This document shows positions 9,765 to 19,126 of a stretch of DNA of 34,211 bases, in pieces (position 1 is the first letter of the stretch; each line of letters opens with the position of its first letter). The stretch covers positions 1-34,211 of the forward strand of contig CADDZK010000003.1 in the NCBI GenBank assembly GCA_902812425.1. Reading direction: 5' to 3'. The notes beneath the pieces are model-generated. The model did not search any database. It saw only the letters and a list, made by a program, of their open reading frames with translations, and was not told where the DNA came from. This DNA is from Actinomycetota bacterium (GTDB lineage Bacteria > Actinomycetota > Rubrobacteria > Rubrobacterales > Rubrobacteraceae). Both the position numbers and the translations under genes were made by a program.

Positions 9765-10546
9765 CCGCCGAGCCCCCGCGCCCTCTCGGTCGCAGCCTCG
9801 ACCCCGTCGTAGACCGCCGCGACGAACCCTGCCTTCTCCATGGCGACGAACGCGGCGGCCGTCGTGCCGCCGGGCGTCATCACCTCGTCGCGCACCTGGT
9901 GGGCGCTCCGCTCCTTCAAGAGCACAGCTGTGCCACCTATCGTACCGACGACAAGCCTGCGCGCTACATCGCGCGGGATGCCCTCCCTGACGCCGGCCTG
10001 GATCAGGGCGTCGGCGAAGAGCGCGACGTAGGCGGGTCCGGAACCGTGCAACGCCGTCGCTGCGTCGAAGAGGCGTTCGGGCAACTCGAGTACGTCGCCG
10101 ACGTGGCGAAAGATGTCCATGACCGTCGGAAGCGCGGCGCGCCCGGCTTCATTCGATGTCACCACGGCGGAGCCGAGCCCCACCGAGGCGCAGACGTTAG
10201 GCATCACGCGCAGGACCGCCGTCCCTTCAGGCAGGCTCTCGGAGATGCGCGCGATGGAGACGCCGGCTGCGACGCTCGTCACGGCCTTCTGCGTGCCTTC
10301 CAGAGAAGGTGAGATCTCCTCCATCACCTGCCCCACGTCCCACGGTTTGACGGCGACGATGATCAGGTCGCTCGACTCGGCGAGGTCGCTGTTGGATGAA
10401 GTGGTGCGTACGCCGGCCTCTTCGTAGAGCCTCAGCTGCTCGGGATGGATGTCGCTTACGCCGAGGTCGAAACCCCCGGACTCGGCGAGCCTGAGGAGAA
10501 GAGAGCCTCCGATCTTACCCGCTCCAATTATCCCGACCTTCTTCAA
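9761..10546 (-). CDS. proC: Pyrroline-5-carboxylate reductase
   Basis: ProC reduces pyrroline-5-carboxylate to proline with NAD(P)H. From TTG at 10546 the protein is 261 residues, close to the usual 265-270. It begins MKKVGIIGAGKIGG, a Rossmann dinucleotide-binding motif, and has the family segments VMPNVCASVGLG, HGSGPAYVALFADALIQAGV and DEVMTPGGTT. AGGGGG lies 3 nt before the TTG; the longer open frame would overlap sepF by about 70 bases, so the TTG is preferred. The next gene, yggT, overlaps its stop. It is a metabolic gene regularly embedded in this division cluster. Confidence 0.94.
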   Translation of the reverse strand: MKKVGIIGAGKIGGSLLLRLAESGGFDLGVSDIHPEQLRLYEEAGVRTTSSNSDLAESSDLIIVAVKPWDVGQVMEEISPSLEGTQKAVTSVAAGVSIARISESLPEGTAVLRVMPNVCASVGLGSAVVTSNEAGRAALPTVMDIFRHVGDVLELPERLFDAATALHGSGPAYVALFADALIQAGVREGIPRDVARRLVVGTIGGTAVLLKERSAHQVRDEVMTPGGTTAAAFVAMEKAGFVAAVYDGVEAATERARGLGG

Positions 10547-10565
10547 AGTCCCCCTGATAAGGCTT

Positions 10566-11141
10566 CTAGAGCTGGTTGAAGAAAGCCCGCTCGGCGATGC
10601 GCTTGCGCTCCTCCGCGCTGACCTCGACGTCACGCGGCGTGAGCAGGAAGACCCTGTTGGCCACAGACTGGATGTTGCCGTCGAGGGCGTAGGTGAGCCC
10701 CGAGCAGAAGTCCACCATCCTGCGACTCAGGTCGCCGTCAACGTTCTGGAGGTTCAGAATGACGGGCTGCTGGCGCTTGAAGCGGTCGGCGAGGTTCTGG
10801 GCGTCGTTGAAGCTGGAGGGTTCGAGGACGCTCACGCGCGTCGGGCGCTGATCTGGGACGGGGCGCAGGTGCGCGGGCGGGTTCTGGCCGCCGTAGCGCT
10901 CTCCCCTCGCGGAGGCTTCGCTCCCGAAGAGATCCCCGAGAGATGTACCGAAGGCCGAGGAGCGCTCGGCGCGACCGAGGCGCCTGACGGTCGGTCCCGG
11001 TTCGGCGCTGCGGCCGCCGCTCACGTAGGCCTCGTTCCCATAACGGCGGTCTTCTTCCTCTTCGTCCTCATAATAATCGTCGTCATCGACACCGAACCCG
11101 AACCAGGCCGCGATCCGGTCCAGACGGTCCCTAACTCCCAT
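10566..11141 (-). CDS. sepF: SepF, membrane anchor and FtsZ-bundling cell division protein
   Basis: SepF tethers FtsZ to the membrane and organises its filaments. The N-terminus MGVRDRLDRIAAWFGFG is the expected amphipathic membrane helix. It is followed by an acidic Asp/Glu/Tyr-rich linker and the C-terminal SepF domain (RVSVLEPSSFNDAQNLADRF, then VILNLQNVD and RRMVDFCSGLTYALDG). Two adjacent ATG codons exist (11144 and 11141). AGGAGG sits one base from the first and four from the second, so the second is preferred. The gene overlaps the end of yggS. FtsA is also encoded here, so the organism has both FtsZ anchors. Confidence 0.95.
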   Translation of the reverse strand: MGVRDRLDRIAAWFGFGVDDDDYYEDEEEEDRRYGNEAYVSGGRSAEPGPTVRRLGRAERSSAFGTSLGDLFGSEASARGERYGGQNPPAHLRPVPDQRPTRVSVLEPSSFNDAQNLADRFKRQQPVILNLQNVDGDLSRRMVDFCSGLTYALDGNIQSVANRVFLLTPRDVEVSAEERKRIAERAFFNQL

Positions 11142-11859
11142 CATGCCTCCTTACGGGCCCATCCTCCTCTATTAGCATCCGCCCGATCCTTACCACGGTC
11201 GCTCCCTCTTCGACCGCTACCTCATAATCACCACTCATGCCCATGGAGAGTTCCGAGAGATCGAAGTGCGGACTCCAACTTTCCCGTAGACTATCACGGA
11301 TCGTACGAAGTTTCGCGAAAACGGGGCGCACGTCCTCGGGGTCTTCGACGAGCGGAGCGAGCGTCATAAACCCTCTGGCGAGGACCTTGCCTTCAGTCTT
11401 CGCGGCGGCTTCCAATAGCTCCTCCACCTCCCCTTCCGAGACGCCGTACTTGGATTCTTCATCAGCGACGTTTACCTGCACAAGGATCTCCGCTCCGCCC
11501 ACCGGCGCCCTGTTGGAGATCTCCTCGATCAGCCGCACGGAATCGACGGAGTGTACGAGGCTCACCCTCGGAACTACTACCTTCGCCTTGCGCCGCTGCA
11601 GATGGCCGATGAAGTGCCACTCGAATTTGTCTCCGAAGAGCTCCTGCTTTTCGACGAGGTCCTCGGCTCGGTTCTCGCCCACGAGGCCGACACCGGCCTC
11701 GGCGAGCGCCGAGAGCTGCTCAGGCGCGTAGTACTTGGTGGCGACGAGCACGCGGACGTCCTCGCCTGCGCGCCCGCTCCTCTTGCGGGCCTCCTCTATA
11801 TTCTCGCGCACGCCCGCGAGCCTCGCCCTGAGGTCCGTCCCTGTGACGTTGGCGCTCAT
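11131..11859 (-). CDS. YggS/PLPBP pyridoxal-phosphate homeostasis protein
   Basis: This family binds pyridoxal phosphate on a single TIM-barrel domain and helps keep PLP and amino-acid pools balanced; no catalytic reaction is established. The 242-residue protein has the PLP lysine in VLVATKYY (Lys42), the GENRAEDLVEK motif, FEWHFIGHLQRRK, HSVDS, and the phosphate-binding SMGMSGDYEVAVEEG region. The ATG overlaps the pgeF stop (ATGA) and its own stop overlaps the sepF start. Its position upstream of sepF is widely conserved. Confidence 0.94.
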   Translation of the reverse strand: MSANVTGTDLRARLAGVRENIEEARKRSGRAGEDVRVLVATKYYAPEQLSALAEAGVGLVGENRAEDLVEKQELFGDKFEWHFIGHLQRRKAKVVVPRVSLVHSVDSVRLIEEISNRAPVGGAEILVQVNVADEESKYGVSEGEVEELLEAAAKTEGKVLARGFMTLAPLVEDPEDVRPVFAKLRTIRDSLRESWSPHFDLSELSMGMSGDYEVAVEEGATVVRIGRMLIEEDGPVRRHDGS

Positions 11860-12611
11860 CGCGTCTCCCTCACCACAGACGCCAGGTTGCGGCCCGTGAA
11901 CGGGCCCTGCTTACGATGGGAGTAGAAGAGATCCAGCCTGCACCCGCTACAGACCTCCAGATCGTGAACCTCGACCCCTGCCCGTTCGAGGTCGACCCTG
12001 ATCGCGTCCGGCAGCGAGAGGTACCGGCCGGTGACGACCTCGTCCCCGAACTCCGCGGCGAACTTCTGCGCAAGCTCTTCGGAGACCTCGTAGCAACAAC
12101 GCCGGATGCACGGCCCGATGTATGCCAGCACCCTGGAGCCCCCTAGCTTCCGCGCGGCCTTCCCGGAGACCCCGGCGAGGGTCCCGCGCCAGCCCGAGTG
12201 GACCATCCCGACCTCCCGCTCGCCCACGAGCGCGATGGGGACACAGTCGGCCACGGCAACGGAGAGGCAAAGGTCAGACTCTGCTGTTACCAGGGCGTCG
12301 GCCTCGCCGGCGAAGTCGGCCTCGGAGACACGGACCACGCCATCCCCGGCGACCTGGCGTACCCACGCCGCGGGCCTCTCGTCCATCGCCTCCCTGATTA
12401 TGGAGAGGTTCTCCTCGACCGCGTCGGGGGCGTCACCGACCTTCCTGGAGACGTTCAGGGAATCGTACGGAGGCTCGGAGACGCCGCCGAGACGGGTGAA
12501 GAAAAAGATCCCGGCCCCTTCCGGTTCCGGGTCCGGCGCGACGTAGACGGCGCCCCCTTCCGCGGTGCGGACGGAGGCGCCGTATCCGGTCTGGGTATGA
12601 GCCTTGCGCAC
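11856..12611 (-). CDS. pgeF: PgeF/YfiH family (DUF152, laccase-domain) protein
   Basis: PgeF-type proteins have been reported to remove wrongly built UDP-MurNAc precursors carrying L-Ser instead of L-Ala. Other members (FAMIN/YlmD-like) act as purine nucleoside enzymes. The 251-residue protein has the zinc-site pattern of the family: FFFTRLGGVSEPPYDSLNV, AVADCVPIALV, VHSGWRGTLAGV and IGPCIRRCCYEV. The GTG start lies 15 bases after the ftsZ stop. Location inside a wall-synthesis cluster favours the peptidoglycan-editing role, but substrate cannot be decided from sequence. Confidence 0.9.
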   Translation of the reverse strand: MRKAHTQTGYGASVRTAEGGAVYVAPDPEPEGAGIFFFTRLGGVSEPPYDSLNVSRKVGDAPDAVEENLSIIREAMDERPAAWVRQVAGDGVVRVSEADFAGEADALVTAESDLCLSVAVADCVPIALVGEREVGMVHSGWRGTLAGVSGKAARKLGGSRVLAYIGPCIRRCCYEVSEELAQKFAAEFGDEVVTGRYLSLPDAIRVDLERAGVEVHDLEVCSGCRLDLFYSHRKQGPFTGRNLASVVRETR

Positions 12612-12626
12612 GCCCCGGGCGCGGAC

Positions 12627-13697
12627 CTACCGGCGCCTGAGGAAGGCCGGTATGTCCAGGACGTCCCCCGACTCCTGCGAGGCGGCGGGCTCCTCCTGCT
12701 GCTGTTGCGGCTCTGCGGCGGGACGCTCAGTCCTGCGCTGATTGGCGAGGCGCTGGTCGAAGCCTGTCGCTATGACCGTCACGCTGACCCTGTCACCGTT
12801 GTTCTCGTCGATGACCGCCCCGAAGATCAAATTAGCGTCCTGGTGCGCCGCGTTGTGCACGATCTCCGCGGCCTCGTTGACCTCGAAGAGCCCGAGGTCG
12901 GGACCACCGGTGATGTTCAATATGATCCCCGTCGCCCCCTCGATGCTCGCCTCGAGCAAGGGGCTCGAGATCGCCGTCTTCGCAGCCTCGGCCCCCCTCG
13001 TCTCGCTGCTCGACTCGCCAATGCCCATAAGCGCAGACCCAGAGTTGTGCATGATCGTGCGCACATCCGCGAAGTCGAGGTTGATGAGACCAGGCACCGT
13101 GATGAGGTCGGTGATGCCCTGGACGCCCTTCCTGAGGATGTCGTCGGCCATCTTGAAAGCGTCCATCATGCTGGTGCGCTTCTCGGCGACCTGCAAGAGC
13201 CTGTCGTTCGGAATAATAATCAGGGAATCGACGTTCTCCTTGAGGCGCTTGATGCCCTCCTCGGCGTACGTCGAACGCCTGCGCCCCTCGAAGGCGAAGG
13301 GCCGCGTCACGACACCGACGGTCAGCGCCCCCGAGTCCCTGGCTATCTTCGCCACGACGGGTGCTGCGCCCGTACCCGTGCCGCCACCTTTACCCGCGGT
13401 GACGAAGACCATGTCGGCGCCGCGCAGCGCCTCCTCGATCTCCGCCTTGTTCTCCTCTGCGGCCTCCATCCCGATCTTCGGGTCGGCGCCGGCGCCGAGG
13501 CCGCGGGTGATCTTCTCCCCTATGTGTATCTTCTGGTCGGCGTCGGTCATCTGGAGAGCCTGGGCGTCCGTGTTTACCGCTATGAACTCAACCCCCTGCA
13601 GACCGGAGTTGATCATGCGGTTCACGGCGTTGGTTCCCCCTCCCCCAATGCCGACAACCTTTATGACCGCCAGATAGTTAGTCGCCGCGTCCAACAT
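12627..13697 (-). CDS. ftsZ: Cell division protein FtsZ
   Basis: FtsZ is the tubulin-like GTPase that forms the Z-ring at midcell. The 356-residue protein has [14 protein letters not shown], the tubulin signature GGGTGTG (104-110), and the T7 catalytic loop NLDFADV (206-212). A short Q/E/P-rich linker leads to the C-terminal conserved peptide [12 protein letters not shown] that contacts FtsA, SepF and others. The linker is short for an actinobacterium. It begins with ATG, with AAAGG only one base away, so initiation may lean on coupling to ftsA 45 bases upstream. The TAG stop is followed closely by pgeF. Confidence 0.98.
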   Translation of the reverse strand: MLDAATNYLAVIKVVGIGGGGTNAVNRMINSGLQGVEFIAVNTDAQALQMTDADQKIHIGEKITRGLGAGADPKIGMEAAEENKAEIEEALRGADMVFVTAGKGGGTGTGAAPVVAKIARDSGALTVGVVTRPFAFEGRRRSTYAEEGIKRLKENVDSLIIIPNDRLLQVAEKRTSMMDAFKMADDILRKGVQGITDLITVPGLINLDFADVRTIMHNSGSALMGIGESSSETRGAEAAKTAISSPLLEASIEGATGIILNITGGPDLGLFEVNEAAEIVHNAAHQDANLIFGAVIDENNGDRVSVTVIATGFDQRLANQRRTERPAAEPQQQQEEPAASQESGDVLDIPAFLRRR

Positions 13698-13742
13698 GCC
13701 TTTCTAACCCTCCATCACACGCTCTCCGGGGGCGCCGCCGGT

Positions 13743-14945
13743 CTACCTGCCCCGGAACCAGCCCTTGACCGCCTCCACTATGCTACCAAAACTACTCGCC
13801 CCTGCACCTTTACCCTTTGGTCTAGGGTCATCGTTTCTGGCCGAGAAGTATAGCAGACCTACAGACGTTGCATACTGAGGTTTCTGTACAGGTTTAACCT
13901 CGCCTCGCACGCGGCGAGGGGCTACGGTTCTGGCGCGCATGCCTAAGGCGTCTTCGGCGAGATCGGTCATACCGTCGAGTAGGGAGCCGCCTCCGGTAAG
14001 TACGACGCCGCCAGGGACCAGATCTCTCATCCCGGTTTTGTCCAGCGAATCGCGCACGTAGTCGAAGACTTCGCGGGCGCGGTACTCGAGGATCTGGCTG
14101 ATGAAGTGGGCGTTGTAGTGTCGGTCGTCGAGCTTTACGGCGGCGACGGAGTCGATGGTGCGCGAGAGGACCGTGCCGTAGCGCAGCTTGAGCTCTTCTG
14201 CTTTGTGCTGCGGGAGCTTGAGGCCGTAGGCGACGTCCGAGGTGAAGCTCTCCCCGCCAATGGGTATGACGGCGGTATGGGTGAGGGCACCCCTGAAGAA
14301 GGTCGCGATGTCGGTGGTGCCGCCGCCCATGTCGAGGAGCACGACGCCTGACTCGCGGTCTGCGTCGAGCAGACAGGCCTCCGCCGAGGCGAGCGGCTCT
14401 AGCACGATCCTCGAAACCCTCACGCCGCAGTCCTCGACTGCGCGCAGGAGGTTCTGGATGCTCGAGACCGCCCCGCTCACCACATGGGCTCGCATGGTTA
14501 CCTTGCGGGCGGCGAGTCCAACGGGGTTCTTGACGCCCTCGGACCCGTCCAGGACGTAGCCACGAGGGACGACGTGTATCACCCTCTCGTCCTCGTCCAG
14601 GTCGAGTTGCCTGGCCTCCTGTTCCAGCTTACGGACGAACCTGTCGGTGACCATGAGGTTCCTGCTGCGGTTCAGGAGGGTGACCTCGGTATTGAAAGAC
14701 GAGATGTGGCTACCAGCGATCCCGACGGTCACAGGACCGCCGCGAACGCCGCAGGCGTCTATGGCCTCGGCGACAGAGTCCGCCGCGGCCTGGCGGTCTA
14801 CGACGACGCCCCGCTTGAGCCCGTAGCTCGGGGCCTCGCCCATGGAGAGCACCTCGACCCATCCCCTTCGCGGGTCCACCCGACCGGCGAGCGCGACGAT
14901 CTTGGTGGTACCCACGTCTATACCATAGACCAGCGGCTGTGCCAC
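13743..14945 (-). CDS. ftsA: Cell division protein FtsA
   Basis: FtsA is an actin-like ATPase that anchors FtsZ to the membrane. The 400-residue protein begins near YGIDVGTTKIVALAG (phosphate 1 motif), carries LLDMGGGTTDIATF (phosphate 2), an adenosine motif near GGVVLTGGGSLLDGM, and ends with an amphipathic helix GSIVEAVKGWFRGR that serves as membrane target. The GTG start (14945) has AGAGGA about nine bases upstream and lies six bases after the ftsQ stop. Many actinobacteria (for example Streptomyces, Mycobacterium) lack ftsA, so its presence supports a deep-branching lineage. Confidence 0.96.
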   Translation of the reverse strand: MAQPLVYGIDVGTTKIVALAGRVDPRRGWVEVLSMGEAPSYGLKRGVVVDRQAAADSVAEAIDACGVRGGPVTVGIAGSHISSFNTEVTLLNRSRNLMVTDRFVRKLEQEARQLDLDEDERVIHVVPRGYVLDGSEGVKNPVGLAARKVTMRAHVVSGAVSSIQNLLRAVEDCGVRVSRIVLEPLASAEACLLDADRESGVVLLDMGGGTTDIATFFRGALTHTAVIPIGGESFTSDVAYGLKLPQHKAEELKLRYGTVLSRTIDSVAAVKLDDRHYNAHFISQILEYRAREVFDYVRDSLDKTGMRDLVPGGVVLTGGGSLLDGMTDLAEDALGMRARTVAPRRVRGEVKPVQKPQYATSVGLLYFSARNDDPRPKGKGAGASSFGSIVEAVKGWFRGR

Positions 14946-14951
14946 GGCAGA

Positions 14952-15620
14952 TTATCCTCTGGGCTCGCTGTTCGTTTGGTCCGGGGCCGACGCGTCGACC
15001 ACGACCCTGTGGGGCGAGCGCAGATCGAAGATTCGAGCGTCGGGATGCTCGGGCATGATGTCCTTCAAAGCCAGAACCTGTCGTTCACCCACATCACCAG
15101 AGAAGATCACCGGCCGGCCCTCCACGGTCGCCTCGATGCCACCGGCACCGGCCCCGTCGACCGAGTCCAGCGTTACCCCGCTCCTGTTCAACACGCTCGC
15201 GAACTCCAAGATCTCCCCTACCTGGTCGCGATCCAACTTCACCCTCGCAAGGCTCGCTCCCCCGAGCCCAGGAAGTTCCTTGCCATCCGACGACAGAATG
15301 ATCCGCCGCCCGTCGACCTCGGCATCGAGCACAGGTCGACGCTCCTCAACCTCAATCGTAACTATACCGGACTTCCAGTTCTCGTTCACCTTTACACCCT
15401 CAACCCAAGGATTAGACGCTACTTTACGCTTCAGCTCTTCCTCGTTCAGGGTGAGTAGACTCGCGTAGTCGTTGACGGCGTTGCGGGCTTCGGACTCGGG
15501 GTACATGCGGGCGCCTTCGACCCTCACGCCGGTAACGGGGTAGCTAAAGTAGGTGACGAGGAGGACGGTGAGGCCGGTAACGACGGCCACGGCCGCCGAG
15601 ATCAGGATCGCACGCAGCAA
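14952..15620 (-). CDS. ftsQ: FtsQ/DivIB divisome protein
   Basis: FtsQ is a bitopic membrane protein that bridges early and late divisome parts with FtsL and FtsB. The 222-residue protein has one N-terminal membrane segment (about 3-25), then a POTRA-like domain (VTGVRVEGARMYPESEAR, EEELKRKVASNPWVEGVKV) and a C-terminal beta domain ending near LRSPHRVVVD. The start is TTG at 15620, six bases after the murC stop; the N-terminal cytoplasmic tail is therefore nearly absent. Identity rests on position between murC and ftsA plus the POTRA pattern, as FtsQ is poorly conserved. Confidence 0.92.
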   Translation of the reverse strand: MLRAILISAAVAVVTGLTVLLVTYFSYPVTGVRVEGARMYPESEARNAVNDYASLLTLNEEELKRKVASNPWVEGVKVNENWKSGIVTIEVEERRPVLDAEVDGRRIILSSDGKELPGLGGASLARVKLDRDQVGEILEFASVLNRSGVTLDSVDGAGAGGIEATVEGRPVIFSGDVGERQVLALKDIMPEHPDARIFDLRSPHRVVVDASAPDQTNSEPRG

Positions 15621-15625
15621 GCTTC

Positions 15626-16990
15626 TCAGGGTTGGGATCCCGGGTCCTCCAGTATGTCGAGCAGGTCTTCAGCCGCCTTCGAGATATCGCCGGCGCCCAG
15701 GGTGAGGACGAGGTCACCCCTTCTGGAGATGTGTTGCAATACCCGTGGTATAGCGTCTTGCTGGGGTATGTAGTAGACCTCGGGGTGTGCCAGGGTCTCG
15801 CAGATGGCGTCGGCGATCAACTTCCCGTTCACGCCGGGCTGGGGCATCTCGCCCGCGCCGTAGACCTCTGTTACGAGCACGGCGTCGGCCGACGAGAACG
15901 ACTCACCGAACTCCCTGTAGAGTGCGCGGGTACGCGAGTAACGGTGCGGTTGGAAGACTGCGATCACCCTCCCGTCCGTGGGCATGGTGGAACGGGCGGC
16001 GGCGAGCGTAGCCGTGAGCTCTGTAGGATGGTGGGCGTAGTCGTCGACGACGCGGACCTCGGCACGCTCCCCCTTGAACTGGAATCGACGGCGCACGCCC
16101 CCGAAGTCTTTCAGGGTGGCGGCAGCCTCGTAGGCGTCGTAGCCGAGCCAGCGGGCCACGCCGGACGCGGCCAGGGAGTTGAGCGCGTTGTGGCGTCCGT
16201 AGACCCCGAGTTCGACCTCGCCGCGTCTCTCGCCGTCCTCCATTAATACGTAGCTGTTCGGGCCGACGATCTCGGCCCTGAGGTCTCCGGCGTCGAGGCC
16301 GTAAGACGTTACGGGGCATGGAGCCTCGGCCGCCACCGTGAGGGAGGACGGATCGTCCGCGCAGATGACCAGGTGGCCGTCATCCGGCAGAGATCGGACG
16401 AACTCTTTGAAGGTCGCAACCACGTCGTCGAGGGACGAGTAGAAATCCGGGTGATCGAACTCCATGTTCGTGACCACCGCGGCCTGGGGTCTCAGGTACA
16501 GAAAAGAGCGGTCGCTCTCGTCGGCCTCGGCGACGACGAGGTCGGAGCTCCCGAAAGCCACGTTGCTCCCGATGTCGTTCAACTCGCCGCCAACCAGGGC
16601 GGTCGGGCTCTCACCCAGAGCCTTCAGGACGTGCGTAGTCATGCTCGTCGTCGTCGTCTTGCCGTGTGTCCCTGCGACGGCGACGCTTCGGCTGCCCTCC
16701 AGGATCCAGGCCAGGGCAGCGGCGCGCGGAATGATCGGGATAGAGCGGCGACGAGCCTCCAGAAGCTCCGGGTTCGTCTTGGGTATGGCGGTCGAGATCA
16801 CGACGCTGTCGGCATCGCCTACCTGATCTGCAGCGTGCCCGATGTGGACGGTGATACCGGCCTCTCGCAGCCTTCTCGTGTAGGGTGACTCTTTGAGATC
16901 CGAGCCCGTAACGTCATGGCCTCTGCTCGCAAGGACCTCAGCAATGCCACTCATCCCGGCCCCGCCGATGCCGATCATATGGATCTTCAT
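15626..16990 (-). CDS. murC: UDP-N-acetylmuramate--L-alanine ligase
   Basis: MurC adds L-alanine to UDP-MurNAc, the first peptide step of wall precursor synthesis. The 454-residue protein opens with the Rossmann-like MIGIGGAGMSGIAEVL, then the ATP-binding loop GTHGKTTTT (107-115), the EADESDRSFL metal/Lys region and the C-terminal-domain motif DDYAHHPTE. ATG start overlaps the murG stop (ATGA). In most bacteria murB follows; here ftsQ follows directly, so UDP-MurNAc must be made from a gene elsewhere. Length and motifs are normal. Confidence 0.97.
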   Translation of the reverse strand: MKIHMIGIGGAGMSGIAEVLASRGHDVTGSDLKESPYTRRLREAGITVHIGHAADQVGDADSVVISTAIPKTNPELLEARRRSIPIIPRAAALAWILEGSRSVAVAGTHGKTTTTSMTTHVLKALGESPTALVGGELNDIGSNVAFGSSDLVVAEADESDRSFLYLRPQAAVVTNMEFDHPDFYSSLDDVVATFKEFVRSLPDDGHLVICADDPSSLTVAAEAPCPVTSYGLDAGDLRAEIVGPNSYVLMEDGERRGEVELGVYGRHNALNSLAASGVARWLGYDAYEAAATLKDFGGVRRRFQFKGERAEVRVVDDYAHHPTELTATLAAARSTMPTDGRVIAVFQPHRYSRTRALYREFGESFSSADAVLVTEVYGAGEMPQPGVNGKLIADAICETLAHPEVYYIPQQDAIPRVLQHISRRGDLVLTLGAGDISKAAEDLLDILEDPGSQP

Positions 16991-18081
16991 GAACCCGACT
17001 CCCTCTCTCCGGCTCGCAGTAATCTCTCTGCCACCTCGGCGGCGGCCCCGGGGGTGGCGAGCGCACCCATGCGGCCCGCGATTCGCTCGCGTCGTTCGTC
17101 GTCTCTCAGCAAATCCTCGACGCGCTCGCGCAGCGTCTGCGCGCTGACCTCGGAGTCGAGCATCAACTCCGCGGCCCCCCTCTCGGTGAAGTACCTGGCG
17201 TTGTGTAGTTGATGGTCGCCCGTAGCGTAGGGGAAGGGGATGAGGATCGCCGCCCTCCCTGCCGCCGCTATGTCGAAGAGCGATCCCGCACCGGCCCTGC
17301 TGACGACCAGATCAGCAGCGGCCAGGTACCGCCAGATGTCGTCCACGTACTCAAGGATACGGTGCCGTGGATTGTCCGTCGAGAGCCTGGCGAAATCCCT
17401 CCTGCCTGAGATCTGCGCGACGGTATACGGCGTCGTGCCTGCGAACGCCTTGGCGGCCGCGAGGTTGAGCCTGAGCGCACCCCCACTCCCGCCGAAGATG
17501 AGGACGACCGGCGGCTCCAGGCCGAGGTCCCGGATCGCCTCCTCCCGCGAGGTATCGAAGACCTCAGCCCTCGTCGGCATCCCGACCCACACGGCGCGCC
17601 GAAGACTCGCCTCCGCCTCAGGGAACGTAACCAGCGTCTCCGTCATAAAGCGGCTCGCCAGGCGGTTGACACGCCCCGGCACCGAGTTCTGCTCGTGTAG
17701 GAACGTCGGTACGCCTACCGTTCTGGCCGCGACCACCGCAGGTGCACTCGCGTAACCTCCGACCCCGAGAACGGCACTCGGTGCCGTTCGTTGTATTATG
17801 CGTCGACAGCGGGCGGTCGCTTTGAGGGCGAGGAGAGCAGCGCTGGCCTGTGAGATGGGGTTTCCTGCGAGGCCTCGCAGGGGCAGGGCGTGGAGGGTGT
17901 AGCCAGCGCGCGGGACGAGGTCTCTCTCTATACCGGACTCAGACCCCACGAATTCGACCACGGCTCCTCGCTCCCTCAAGTCAGCCGCCACGCACAGCGC
18001 GGGGATAGCGTGTCCGCCCGTGCCGCCGCCTGCGATCAGGACGTGTGGCCTTTTGCGGTTGGATCTCTCTGGCTCGTTCAC
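16987..18081 (-). CDS. murG: Undecaprenyl-PP-MurNAc-pentapeptide GlcNAc transferase
   Basis: MurG converts lipid I to lipid II on the inner face of the membrane. The 364-residue GT-B protein has the glycine loop GGGTGGH (18-24), a second Gly-rich motif in FGGSGGALRLN, HEQNSVPGRVNR, and the donor-site run SRAGAGSLFDIAA. The GTG start at 18081 has GGAGG three bases upstream and no later start exists before the essential glycine loop. This forces a 101-base overlap with the end of ftsW in another frame, unusual in a cluster whose other overlaps are mostly 1-11 bases. Confidence 0.96.
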   Translation of the reverse strand: MNEPERSNRKRPHVLIAGGGTGGHAIPALCVAADLRERGAVVEFVGSESGIERDLVPRAGYTLHALPLRGLAGNPISQASAALLALKATARCRRIIQRTAPSAVLGVGGYASAPAVVAARTVGVPTFLHEQNSVPGRVNRLASRFMTETLVTFPEAEASLRRAVWVGMPTRAEVFDTSREEAIRDLGLEPPVVLIFGGSGGALRLNLAAAKAFAGTTPYTVAQISGRRDFARLSTDNPRHRILEYVDDIWRYLAAADLVVSRAGAGSLFDIAAAGRAAILIPFPYATGDHQLHNARYFTERGAAELMLDSEVSAQTLRERVEDLLRDDERRERIAGRMGALATPGAAAEVAERLLRAGERESGS

Positions 18082-19126
18082 TGTCCTCCGATATCCTGTA
18101 GAGGATGCCCACGGCGGCGAAGCATACCAGCAGACTCGAACCGCCGTAGCTCACGAAAGGGAGCGTCATCCCCGCGAGTGGGAGGACCACCATGGCGGCC
18201 CCGATGTTAAAGATGGCTTGGACGGTGAGCATCGTGGTCAGGCCGGCGGCGACGCAGCGCGCCATCACGGAAGGGGCGCTCAGGGCTATCCTGAGTCCTG
18301 CCAGCGCGATAAAGCCGAAGGCGGCGATCACCGCGACCATACCGAGAAGTCCCAGTTCCTCCCCGATCAGGGCGAAGATCATGTCCGTGCCGACCTCGGG
18401 CACGTATGGTCCTTGTCCTCCTGAGCCTGCCCCCGCCCCGAAGAATCCCCCGGCCTTTATGGCGATCATCGACTGGACTACCTGGTAGCCCGAGCCGTCC
18501 GCGGTGGCCCAGGGGTCCAGGAACGTCAGGAAGCGCTCGCGCCTGTAAGGGGCTAGCATCATCGTGGCCGCCACCGCGAGCAGCCCCGCGAGCCCGGAGA
18601 GCAGCAGGTCCTTCGTCCTCAGCTCGGAGGCCCAGAGCGTACCCGCCACGCCTGCGAGCAGGACGACCGAAGTGCCGAAGTCGGGTTCGATCAGGATCAG
18701 GGCGAAGAGTACCCCGACCGCGGCGAGGGGCTTGACCGGCAGTCCCGAACCGGGAGGGAGGCGTGCGATTACGCAGCTCAGGGCAAGCACCGCGGCGAGC
18801 TTCGCGAACTCCGCGGGCTGCACGGTCAGGGGACCGACGTCGAGCCACCTCCGTGCGCCGTTGATCTGGCTCCCGATCCCGGGTATGAGGACGAGCACGA
18901 GACCGACGAGTACGATCAGGTACAGGGCCGGGGCGTATCTGCGCCATGCCGTGTACCTGATACGGCTCGTGGCGATGAAAGCACCCACCCCGAGCACCAT
19001 GTGAACGCACCGCTCTAACAGGAAGGCCGCGCCGGCTTCCCTGTAGGTGGCGGAGTAGACCATTACGAGCCCGAGCAAGGAGAGCCCGAGCGCCACCAGG
19101 AACAGGTTCGCCCGCAAGCTGTTCAT
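17981..19126 (-). CDS. ftsW: FtsW, SEDS-family septal peptidoglycan glycosyltransferase
   Basis: FtsW polymerises lipid II at the septum together with FtsI. The 381-residue protein has about ten hydrophobic segments and SEDS motifs: LGLVMVYSAT near the start, ARRWLDVGPLTVQPAEFAKL, ILIEPDFGTSVVLL with the likely catalytic Asp, QGPYVPEVGTDMIFALIGEE, and SYGGSSLLVCFAAVGILYRI. The ATG overlaps the murD stop (ATGA). After the last helix the frame continues about 35 residues as a very basic tail (RPDRRRRHGRTRYPR) overlapping murG, whereas many FtsW end near ILYRI. Confidence 0.95.
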   Translation of the reverse strand: MNSLRANLFLVALGLSLLGLVMVYSATYREAGAAFLLERCVHMVLGVGAFIATSRIRYTAWRRYAPALYLIVLVGLVLVLIPGIGSQINGARRWLDVGPLTVQPAEFAKLAAVLALSCVIARLPPGSGLPVKPLAAVGVLFALILIEPDFGTSVVLLAGVAGTLWASELRTKDLLLSGLAGLLAVAATMMLAPYRRERFLTFLDPWATADGSGYQVVQSMIAIKAGGFFGAGAGSGGQGPYVPEVGTDMIFALIGEELGLLGMVAVIAAFGFIALAGLRIALSAPSVMARCVAAGLTTMLTVQAIFNIGAAMVVLPLAGMTLPFVSYGGSSLLVCFAAVGILYRISEDSERAREIQPQKATRPDRRRRHGRTRYPRAVRGG

